Assembly (NCBI GenBank): GCA_020720705.1
Contig: DYOJ01000139.1
Coordinates: forward strand, 1-6,347
From: Acetofilamentum sp.
Lineage (GTDB): Bacteria; Bacteroidota; Bacteroidia; Bacteroidales; JAADGE01
Length of the DNA stretch: 6,347 nucleotides
Direction of reading: 5' to 3'
Positions 1-6,347 of this stretch are shown here, piece after piece. The stretch's first letter is position 1; each line of letters starts with the position of its first letter. A model generated the notes under the pieces. That model did not search any database. It saw only the letters and a list, made by a program, of their open reading frames with translations, and was not told where the DNA came from. Both the position numbers and the translations under genes were made by a program.

Positions 1-178
1 ATTCCTATAACATAAATAATTTCAATGTGTTATGAGTTTTCTTACAAGAACTAATATATACCGTTCCTATATCATCTATAAATTTCAGCAATCACTAATT
101 CGCTAATTATCAAAGAATTAGAATTTTACTTTGTGAATTTGTGGCTACAAATCAAATGGACCGGATTATACTTATTTT
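1..178. other. AT-rich non-coding region after the restriction-modification gene
   Basis: I see no open frame of useful length, no RNA gene and no strong terminator here. The only structure is the inverted repeat at 95-125. The window edge hides the next gene, so it is not possible to say whether this is the boundary of an inserted segment. Confidence 0.5.
95..125. repeat. AT-rich inverted repeat downstream of the restriction-modification gene
   Basis: CTAATT at 103-108 and AATTAG at 116-121 form a perfect 6-bp stem around a 7-nt loop. AATT at 97-100 and AATT at 122-125 can extend it across a 2-nt bulge. A second CTAATT copy at 95-100 could pair instead. It lies about 55-85 nt past the stop of the minus-strand gene. 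No U-rich run follows on the minus strand, so calling it a terminator is not justified, and in DNA this AT-rich it may be chance. Confidence 0.3.
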
Positions 179-3100
179 TTAAATCCATTTCTTTGTCAAA
201 TCATCAATTCTCGACATTATTTCAATTGTGAAATCAATTACTTTAATAATATTTTCAACGGTTTCTTTTTCATCAAGATTTAAAATTCTGTCCTTTCGGC
301 TTTTTAAATACTTGTCTATTGGTTGATAACCACCAATTTTAAAATCAAATATTTCTGCCGAAACATTCTCAAAATATTGATTTTTGTTTATTGAGACTTG
401 ATTTGTTTTTTCGTTGAATGTTACCTTCTCAACATTGCTGTCGCCTTCGCCAATAAAATTTCCAATGTTTTTATCCGGCACTTCTTTTAACAAATGTGCT
501 TGAACTAATTTATTCCCTAAATCAGACAATTCGATAAACTCATTTTCGGATTTTACGAATGGTATTCGGGCAAAGTCAATCTTCAAATCTTCAAAATATT
601 TTTCTCTATATGTTTGGCTGTGTAAAATAGCATAGATGTAACCCAAAATTTGTTCGGGGCTACATTGTTGAGCGTATTTTTTGTATAAAAAAGACATAAA
701 ATCTTTGGTAAGATTAGGTTCTTTTTCGAAAGTGTTATCAATATTTTTGTGATACAAGTACAACGGAAACAATTGGTTTGCACCTTTTGTTTCTGCCGAA
801 AAACAACACATATCGGGTATTAAATCGGTACAAAATACATGCTGAAAGCTGCGTTTTGATATTTGACGGGGCAATAGTAAACCGATATTTTCGTGAAGCA
901 TCTGTTTTGAAATGCTTCCGGGACGGCTATGAAAGCCTGATGAATTACCGGTAAAATAAGAATATCGTTTGTCAAATAAACGATAACATATTTGGACTGT
1001 TTTTTTATCAAATTCATTTGTTTTAATTACATCATCTTTCGCTTTTTGAATTGTCCAATTGGTACTTTCCTTTTCAAAATTAAAAACATTTTTTAAGTCC
1101 GAAATGTTTTTTTGTACCAGTAGTTCAAAATTATTTTTCAAATCAATTTTTGAAAATTGAATCGTAATATTATCATTTCCCGACATTAAAGGCAAACTAA
1201 ACGCTTTGAAAATTTCTGAAACCGACCACCATTTTCGGTAATTTTCCATTTTTCCGTTGGTACGGGGTATAAAAAAATAATACGGCGATTTTGGCTTTAT
1301 TTCTTCCCAATTGATCGTATCAATTGAATTATCAATACATTGCAGGTATTTTTCAACACGGCTGCCCCACATATCGGCATGAAAAATTTTCTTTTCAAGT
1401 CCCTTTTTCTTTATTAAAAACGAAATACATACACCTTGTTCAATGTCAAAAACATTTTCGTTTTTCATTTCAGCGGGAACATTCTCCTCTCGTTTTGCGC
1501 TGCCGTGTAAATCCAAAAAATAAAGTTGGTCAAATGAATTTAGTAAACTTTGGCGCATACCACGAAATGTAATACTATCTAAAAATGTGTGGTTTGTGAT
1601 TATACCGATTACACCATTTTCAATTTCATGCATTTTCCACTGTGCAAATCGAATAAATTTAACGTAATCATCACGTAACCAGTTTTGTGTTTCACCTAAC
1701 GCTTTTCCGTCCACCATATAATAATTAGGCTGTGGCGAATTGGAATGTTTTGCTTCGGTATCATGTCCTTTAAGCAATTGAGTTATCCAGTTTCCTGTGT
1801 TTTTTGATTTTTTGCTATATGGCGGGTTTCCTGTAATCACAAAAATCGGTGCGTTTTTTACATTTTGTGCATCTGAAATTTCTTTGGATAACGCCGGTAG
1901 CATCGGTATTTTTTGTTGCTTATCCATTGGAACGAGCGTATTAGTCAGATAAATTTGAAATTTATCATTTCCTTGCATTTCGTAGCCTTCGTCTTTTAAA
2001 AACTGGCTTAATTTTAAATGTGCAATAGTATATGGTGCTATCATATATTCAAAACCATACAAGTTTTTCAAGATATGTTCGCTTATTAAATCATGTTTTT
2101 TACCCGAATCAGAAGGTAAACTCTCAATTATTTGCCTTAACACTTCGAGTAAAAAAGTTCCCGTTCCGGTTGCGAAGTCCAATACTGTTACTTTGTCTTT
2201 GTCAGCAAAACCCTTTTTTATACCAAAAACACTTAAAAGAATATCATTTATTCCCCTTATTATGAAATTGACAACAGGCGGCGGCGTATAGTAAACGCCT
2301 TTTGATTTTCGTAAATCATAATCATAAGCAGCCAAAAAATCTTCGTAAAAATAAACATAAGGGTCTTTTATCGTTAAATTATCCTTGTCTTTTTGTTGTT
2401 TTTTAAATGATAAACTTTTGTTTATTTCGCTTAGTTGCAGATTGTTCATTATTGTTAATACTTCTTCAACAATCCACTTTGTTTGTCTATATTCTTCGTT
2501 ATCAAGTTCGTTTAAGAATTCTACGAGTTCTTTGATTAACTTATTTGAAACCGGAATAAATTGTTTAGCATTGTATAAATTTATGTCTTTCGTGTCTGCA
2601 TTCAATTTGGCAAGGAACAATCCATAAATTAGCATTTGCGAAAACGCATCGGAAAACTCGCTCAAAGTAAGTTTGTCAAACACAAAATCTCTAAATGTTT
2701 CGTAAAGACCGTAAAGTCTTCCCGTTGTTTCTCTTTTTTCTTGAATTTTTAATTCATCAAGGACAAACTCCTTTAAATGTTTTCCCCTGACCGCAAGAGC
2801 TTCTGCAAGTTTTTTACTCTCCGCAATTCCAATTGGCTGTTGTTGAAAAAAGTTTTTTAGAATTTGTTTTACTTCTTCAACGTTGTTTGCGTTTAGCTTA
2901 AATTTTTTATTTTCGATATCCGATAAAAAACACAAATTCTGCCGTTTATTTACTTCGCCGTCTTTAATCCAAATCCATTCTATGTAGTTTGTGATAATTA
3001 TATTCTCTGAAAGGCACTTGTATTTCTTTATCTGGTCTGATTTAAGAATTTTATCAAGATTTTCGTCAATTTTTTTATTCTCAATGTAACCGATAATATT

Positions 3101-3298
3101 TTCAGAATTTGTTATTTTAAAATCAGGCGACCCGAATTTTCCTTCTCTTTTTGGTTCGTGTAAAATCGAAACTTTTGATGTTAATTCACTTGCTACTCCA
3201 TTTAGCAGATTTTCAAGAGCTGTTCTTTTTGAATGCTCAGTTATCCTGTCAATTGGTGTTGATTGCAATTCTTTTATGTAATCCTGAAATAATTTCAT
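179..3298 (-). CDS. Single-chain type ISP-like / type IIG restriction-modification enzyme (PD-(D/E)XK nuclease + N6-adenine methylase + specificity region)
   Basis: This enzyme probably methylates adenine in a specific DNA site using S-adenosylmethionine and cuts unmodified foreign DNA. The N-terminus has a PD-(D/E)XK nuclease signature: P58-D59, then E73-N-K75 at the end of a hydrophobic strand. A helical linker follows (about 150-310). The methylase core has KGVYYTP at 333-339, SAM-binding motif I DFATGTGTF at 374-382, and the adenine-methylase motif NPPY at 491-494. The C-terminal part (about 640-1039) has marks I associate with the type ISP specificity domain: YRLFDKRY at 772-779, FPLYLY at 844-849, a YIYAILHS block from 887, and GGYQPIDKYLKSRKDR at 989-1004. 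No helicase (Walker A/DEAD) motifs are visible, and at 1039 residues it is much shorter than helicase-bearing type ISP enzymes such as LlaGI (about 1,570). It is therefore better viewed as type IIG-like. An in-frame TAA at 3332-3334 with no intervening start makes the ATG at 3298 the earliest one. The frame is intact and no partner gene is seen. Target sequence unknown. A methylase-only defence role (BREX PglX-like) is less likely because of the nuclease motif. Confidence 0.9.
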   Translation of the reverse strand: MKLFQDYIKELQSTPIDRITEHSKRTALENLLNGVASELTSKVSILHEPKREGKFGSPDFKITNSENIIGYIENKKIDENLDKILKSDQIKKYKCLSENIIITNYIEWIWIKDGEVNKRQNLCFLSDIENKKFKLNANNVEEVKQILKNFFQQQPIGIAESKKLAEALAVRGKHLKEFVLDELKIQEKRETTGRLYGLYETFRDFVFDKLTLSEFSDAFSQMLIYGLFLAKLNADTKDINLYNAKQFIPVSNKLIKELVEFLNELDNEEYRQTKWIVEEVLTIMNNLQLSEINKSLSFKKQQKDKDNLTIKDPYVYFYEDFLAAYDYDLRKSKGVYYTPPPVVNFIIRGINDILLSVFGIKKGFADKDKVTVLDFATGTGTFLLEVLRQIIESLPSDSGKKHDLISEHILKNLYGFEYMIAPYTIAHLKLSQFLKDEGYEMQGNDKFQIYLTNTLVPMDKQQKIPMLPALSKEISDAQNVKNAPIFVITGNPPYSKKSKNTGNWITQLLKGHDTEAKHSNSPQPNYYMVDGKALGETQNWLRDDYVKFIRFAQWKMHEIENGVIGIITNHTFLDSITFRGMRQSLLNSFDQLYFLDLHGSAKREENVPAEMKNENVFDIEQGVCISFLIKKKGLEKKIFHADMWGSRVEKYLQCIDNSIDTINWEEIKPKSPYYFFIPRTNGKMENYRKWWSVSEIFKAFSLPLMSGNDNITIQFSKIDLKNNFELLVQKNISDLKNVFNFEKESTNWTIQKAKDDVIKTNEFDKKTVQICYRLFDKRYSYFTGNSSGFHSRPGSISKQMLHENIGLLLPRQISKRSFQHVFCTDLIPDMCCFSAETKGANQLFPLYLYHKNIDNTFEKEPNLTKDFMSFLYKKYAQQCSPEQILGYIYAILHSQTYREKYFEDLKIDFARIPFVKSENEFIELSDLGNKLVQAHLLKEVPDKNIGNFIGEGDSNVEKVTFNEKTNQVSINKNQYFENVSAEIFDFKIGGYQPIDKYLKSRKDRILNLDEKETVENIIKVIDFTIEIMSRIDDLTKKWI

Positions 3299-3324
3299 TC
3301 TATATTTATTATCGGTTATTCTAA

Positions 3325-3335
3325 ATAAAGTTTAT
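3325..3335. repeat. Short palindrome ATAAA-G-TTTAT upstream of the restriction-modification gene
   Basis: An 11-nt perfect inverted repeat with a one-base centre, 27 nt upstream of the restriction-modification start codon. The same 11 bases, in the opposite orientation, lie just upstream of the thioredoxin-like gene at 6107-6117. It could be a small operator or simply a product of AT-rich sequence; nothing here decides between them. Confidence 0.25.
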
Positions 3336-3420
3336 CATGGAGATTAAACACAAATTAAAATATGCGAAAAGCGTCCACGATTTTCTTTTAAATTAGAAAT
3401 AGTATTTTTAAAACTACTTA

Positions 3421-4530
3421 CTATCCTCTGAAATCTGTCGGCGTTTCGTCGTGCAAATTATTCAAAATTTCTGTTTGTAAGTTTATGGATTCCTGATGTA
3501 TCGCCTTAAAAATTGCTTCAATAAAATTGTCGCTTAGCCCTTTTTTTTGTCCTTTTTCGACAACGGTTTTCAAAATCGCACCCCAACGTCCGGGTTGATA
3601 AATGGTAACGGAGTTTTGCTTCTTAACTTGACCTATTTGCTTGGCTATATCCATGCGTTGTTCAAGAATTTCGAGCAAACGGTTGTCATATTCATCAATA
3701 TGCGCACGGAGTTCTTCGAGCATTTCAGTGAGCTTTGCATCTTTGCTTTCTCGTTGTCTGACAACAAGTTTGTCAAGAATTTCGGTCAATCGCTCGGGCG
3801 TAATTTGTTGTTTGGCATCGCTGAGTGCACAATCGGGGTCAATGTGGGTTTCAATCATCAAGCCGTCGAAGTTTAAGTCCATAGCTTTTTGCGAAACCGG
3901 CTCAATGAGTTTTCGGTTTCCGGAAATATGGCTGGGGTCGCAAAACATAGGCAAATCCGGACGACGGCGGCGAAGTTCTATCGGAATTTGCCAAACCGGG
4001 TCGTTTCTGTAGATAGATTTTGACAAACTCGAGAAACCTCTGTGTATCACACCGATACGTGAAATTCCGGCATCCGACAGACGCTCTATGGCACCGCACC
4101 ATAATTCAATATCCGGATTTACAGGGTTTTTTATAAGTATCGGAATATCAACCCCCTTCAAAGCATCTGCAATTTCTTGCATCGCAAACGGGTTGGAAGT
4201 TGTGCGTGCACCTATCCATAAAATATCAATTCCGGCTTTGAGGGTTTCAAATACATGTGTTGTGTTTGCAACTTCGGTGGTTGTAAGCATGCCGGTTTCC
4301 TTCTTGACACGCTTGAGCCACTGTAACCCTTCGGCGCCAACGCCTTCAAAATTTCCCGGTCGTGTGCGCGGTTTCCAAATACCGGCTCTAAAAATAGTTA
4401 CGCCGCGTTTGGCAAGTTCGTGTGCCGTAGCCATTACTTGTTCGGGAGTTTCGGCACTGCATGGTCCGGCAATAATCAGGGGGCGATTTGCTGCAGGCAA
4501 CCCCCATTCTGAAATCGGTTTTATGTTCAT
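3421..4530 (-). CDS. aroF: Bifunctional 3-deoxy-7-phosphoheptulonate (DAHP) synthase / chorismate mutase, type II fusion
   Basis: This cytoplasmic enzyme condenses phosphoenolpyruvate with erythrose 4-phosphate to DAHP, the first shikimate-pathway step. Its second domain converts chorismate to prephenate for phenylalanine and tyrosine. Residues 1 to about 260 form a type I-beta DAHP synthase barrel without an N-terminal extension. Visible motifs are GPCSAE (22-27, with probable metal ligand C24), RAGIWKPRTRPGNFEG (48-63), KNP (134-136), IHRGF (162-166), CDPSHISG (197-204) and IETH (226-229). Residues about 267-357 form an AroQ-type helical chorismate mutase. R275, R292, K303 and R315 align with the E. 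coli catalytic R11, R28, K39 and R51, but the position of E52 is W316. The length of 369 residues suits the family. In the Prevotella homologue prephenate inhibits the synthase through the mutase domain, and the same is likely here. The start lies 6 nt after the stop of the upstream thioredoxin-like gene, implying co-transcription. No tyrA or pheA lies beside it. The aroF symbol is by analogy. Confidence 0.96.
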   Translation of the reverse strand: MNIKPISEWGLPAANRPLIIAGPCSAETPEQVMATAHELAKRGVTIFRAGIWKPRTRPGNFEGVGAEGLQWLKRVKKETGMLTTTEVANTTHVFETLKAGIDILWIGARTTSNPFAMQEIADALKGVDIPILIKNPVNPDIELWCGAIERLSDAGISRIGVIHRGFSSLSKSIYRNDPVWQIPIELRRRRPDLPMFCDPSHISGNRKLIEPVSQKAMDLNFDGLMIETHIDPDCALSDAKQQITPERLTEILDKLVVRQRESKDAKLTEMLEELRAHIDEYDNRLLEILEQRMDIAKQIGQVKKQNSVTIYQPGRWGAILKTVVEKGQKKGLSDNFIEAIFKAIHQESINLQTEILNNLHDETPTDFRG

Positions 4531-4536
4531 TTTATA

Positions 4537-6102
4537 TTATTTCGATTCTAAATCTTTTTCTATCAGTTCAATAGCTTGTTCGTAGCCTATGCGTTTGGTT
4601 ACTATCTTGAAATCTTTATCTAAAATATAAAGTACGGGCGAGCTGTTTATATCATAATTAAAACGATAAGGGTCAAATGGAGACCATACATTTTGCCACA
4701 ATTTCATATCGTGCTTTTCAATAAAGTTCAGCCAATCTTCTGTCGTTTTGCAGAATTTGTCCCACTCACCGTTAAGGTCTGTTTTGTTCATAAATATTGA
4801 GACCACCTGCACATTTTTTTTCTGTAACTCTTTTTGCGCGTATAATTCATAAAATAAAGGAGTTTCTTTTTTGCAATGGCTGCAGTCGGGTGTCCAAAAC
4901 CAAAGAATAGTGTATTCCGCCTTAGATTTAAAGAGGCTTGTTTCGCCGTGAAATTGTTTGTAGAAATTATTGAGTTCTTGAACTTTGAGATTGTTTTCAA
5001 TTTGCTCATCGGTTACGGATTTTTCAATCTCGAGTCCTTTATTTTTCATAAGCTGAAGACTTTTCACGAGTGCATCAATCTTTAAACTATCAAGTATAAC
5101 TGTCTGATATTTAATGTCTTGTGCCTTAATTCCAACCAGACATTTCTTTTTGCGCTCTACTTTTTCTTTTAATTCTTCAATAAATTTCGGGTCGCTCCAA
5201 TCAGCTTCTTTCAGATAATACTTATCGGCAATATGAACATAAACATTTTCAGCAGTAACAACTTGACTTCCTGCATATTTATTAAACAAATGTACCATCA
5301 TAAATCTAAACATTTCATTATTTGTTCGTGATTTTGAAATCAGCCAATCTACTTGAATTATCAAACTGTCAGGATGTTGTGGGATAAGTCTGTCAATATA
5401 CGTGTCAATTTTATTTTGATAAATCGGAGTTCGCAGCAAACGCGGGTCCGAAATATCGAAATTATCAAAAAAATGGGCGCGATAATATTCATACTGTTTC
5501 GTACGGTCAGTAATTTCGGCAGGCACAGGAACATCCTGAGCTGCACGCAAAAACGTAGCCATAAACGAGGTCGGAAAAACGGATAATAATTTATCAAACC
5601 CGGCTTTTGAGGTTTCGTTATTTTTTGTAATTTCTACATCTATTTGCTTTACACGGTCTGCCTGCCCTAAACTGTCGGCAAGTTTACGGTCTTTGGTGAG
5701 CTGTTGCGATTTTTCCCAAACATCGCCGCGCACAATCTGATAGTCGGCAAATGCAGCATATTCAGCATCCCCTTTGACTTTGAATGTTTTATACAAATTT
5801 TTTGCGTCAGCCTCAATCGCAAATTTTTGATTTTTATCCATCAAAAAATCAACCTTTTGCTTTGACGAAAAGAAAATAAAATACATCCCGCCGGGTAGTT
5901 TCTCTTTTGACTTGAACACAGCAACCCCTGCTTTGTCGGTTACCACAGTATCGTCCGGAATGAGCTGACTTTCAGCAAAATGATGCCCGAGTATAATTGT
6001 ATCGCTCGGATAATTTTTCATTCTCAAGGTAATTTCGTACCCTTGTGCCCAAAGCGAAGTTGTGAAGGCAAACAAGCTAAGAATCAGAAGTAACTTTTTC
6101 AT
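4537..6102 (-). CDS. Exported TlpA-like thioredoxin-fold protein with DUF4369 and DUF5106 regions
   Basis: This is probably an envelope thiol-disulfide oxidoreductase; its partner proteins are unknown. The N-terminus is a signal peptide: MKK, a hydrophobic core, and a likely signal peptidase I site after A19 (LWA|QG). No lipobox cysteine is present, so it is probably periplasmic and not a lipoprotein. Residues about 22-115 look like DUF4369, a beta-rich domain. Residues about 200-300 look like DUF5106 (FDISDPRLLRTP at 215-226, then HPDSL at 243-247). The C-terminal thioredoxin-like domain (about 385-521) has the active site WFWTPDCSHC with C407 and C410, and a likely cis-proline at P489 (SSPVLYILD). 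Between DUF5106 and the active site, about 343-390 is a charged helical stretch where shorter relatives have only a brief loop. The signal peptide directly after M1 supports this start. The gene is probably first in an operon with the DAHP synthase gene 6 nt downstream, though no functional link to aromatic synthesis is obvious. The family is clear; the physiological role is not. Confidence 0.9.
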   Translation of the reverse strand: MKKLLLILSLFAFTTSLWAQGYEITLRMKNYPSDTIILGHHFAESQLIPDDTVVTDKAGVAVFKSKEKLPGGMYFIFFSSKQKVDFLMDKNQKFAIEADAKNLYKTFKVKGDAEYAAFADYQIVRGDVWEKSQQLTKDRKLADSLGQADRVKQIDVEITKNNETSKAGFDKLLSVFPTSFMATFLRAAQDVPVPAEITDRTKQYEYYRAHFFDNFDISDPRLLRTPIYQNKIDTYIDRLIPQHPDSLIIQVDWLISKSRTNNEMFRFMMVHLFNKYAGSQVVTAENVYVHIADKYYLKEADWSDPKFIEELKEKVERKKKCLVGIKAQDIKYQTVILDSLKIDALVKSLQLMKNKGLEIEKSVTDEQIENNLKVQELNNFYKQFHGETSLFKSKAEYTILWFWTPDCSHCKKETPLFYELYAQKELQKKNVQVVSIFMNKTDLNGEWDKFCKTTEDWLNFIEKHDMKLWQNVWSPFDPYRFNYDINSSPVLYILDKDFKIVTKRIGYEQAIELIEKDLESK

Positions 6103-6347
6103 GTGTATAAACTTTATATTTATTTGATAATCAATATTTTGTAAACGTGATATTTTCGTTTTTTTCTTTTACGGTAAGTTTCATTACTTTGTGTCAAAAA
6201 TCTCATGATTGGCGGAAAGTGTCTATGCTTTTTTAAATTTGTTAACCTTTCGCTTGTAAGTAACAGATTAAAATTAGTTTATATAATTAAAATCTCGTAT
6301 TTTACTGAATATCTATATTTTACAAAAAAATCTCAATACTAAATACT
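6103..6347. other. AT-rich upstream region with no supported gene
   Basis: This stretch should hold the promoter for the leftward thioredoxin-like / DAHP synthase pair, but I find no exact match to the Bacteroidota -7 consensus TAnnTTTG on the minus strand. One exact match, TAAATTTG at 6234-6241, is on the plus strand, without a TTTG at the proper -33 distance; it would point out of the window. Small open frames exist (plus 6205-6342, 45 codons; minus 6120-6206, 28 codons), but their composition looks like translated AT-rich non-coding DNA. Confidence 0.4.
6106..6118. repeat. Short palindrome TATAAA-C-TTTATA just upstream of the thioredoxin-like gene
   Basis: A 13-nt perfect inverted repeat with a one-base centre ends 3 nt before the start codon at 6102. 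On the transcribed strand it falls in the place of the ribosome-binding region, so it could act on translation or as an operator. Its core is shared with the element at 3325-3335. The A+T content makes chance a serious alternative. Confidence 0.25.

Noticed and set aside
3322..3354. Possible minus-strand Bacteroidota promoter for the restriction-modification gene: TTTG (-33-like) at 3351-3354 and TTTATTTA (-7-like) at 3322-3329, about 21 nt apart.
   Set aside because: The -7 candidate misses two of the six defined bases of TAnnTTTG, and such partial matches are frequent in this AT-rich gap.
3337..3396. Plus-strand 19-residue open frame MEIKHKLKYAKSVHDFLLN in the gap between the two right-to-left genes.
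   Set aside because: Too short to support, with no ribosome-binding site or recognisable relative; it is as likely to be chance as a real peptide.
3398..3417. TAGT...ACTA inverted repeat just after the DAHP synthase stop, considered as a terminator.
   Set aside because: Only a 4-bp stem with one G-C pair plus scattered A-T pairs, and no convincing U-tract; too weak to call.
3641..4012. Plus-strand open frames of 109-165 codons opposite the DAHP synthase gene (3547-3876, 3641-4012, 4088-4585).
   Set aside because: They are antisense shadows of a gene with clear conserved motifs and have no recognisable domain of their own.
6120..6206. Minus-strand 28-codon open frame ending 17 nt before the thioredoxin-like gene, with a very basic stretch (RKRKKRK), considered as a leader peptide.
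   Set aside because: The basic run comes from a poly-A tract, and there is no attenuator-like structure to support a leader role.
6205..6342. Plus-strand 45-codon open frame in the right-hand intergenic region.
   Set aside because: Its F/Y/I/K/L-rich composition is what AT-rich non-coding DNA gives, it has no ribosome-binding site, and I recognise no motif.

Overview
The window most likely comes from a member of the Bacteroidota, probably Bacteroidales. Three things point there. The large secreted protein has the DUF4369 / DUF5106 / thioredoxin-like layout common in that phylum. The DAHP synthase carries a C-terminal chorismate mutase, as in Porphyromonas and Prevotella. No start codon is preceded by a recognisable Shine-Dalgarno sequence, which is normal for Bacteroidota. 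The DNA is AT-rich, especially in the left half.

All three confident genes lie on the minus strand, so transcription runs from right to left. From right to left: 6103-6347 is an AT-rich upstream region with no supported gene. 4537-6102 encodes an exported TlpA-like thioredoxin-fold protein. 3421-4530 follows after only 6 nt and encodes a bifunctional DAHP synthase / chorismate mutase, so these two genes are probably co-transcribed. A 122-nt AT-rich gap separates them from 179-3298, a 1039-residue single-chain restriction-modification enzyme of the type ISP / type IIG kind. 1-178 is AT-rich and non-coding, with one short inverted repeat.

Functionally the window joins two unrelated subjects. 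One is housekeeping: the first step of aromatic amino acid synthesis fused to the chorismate branch-point enzyme, beside an envelope thiol-disulfide protein. The other is DNA defence: one polypeptide with a PD-(D/E)XK nuclease, an adenine methyltransferase core and a C-terminal target-recognition region, and no partner gene visible. The defence gene looks AT-richer than the DAHP synthase gene (hand counts of single 60-nt lines: 13 G+C at 1081-1140 against 33 at 4321-4380). This fits acquisition by transfer but does not prove it. The enzyme is the most interesting object here: its methylase and C-terminal parts resemble type ISP enzymes, but the helicase motor of the characterised type ISP proteins is missing. 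I saw no CRISPR array, tRNA, rRNA, transposase or integrase.
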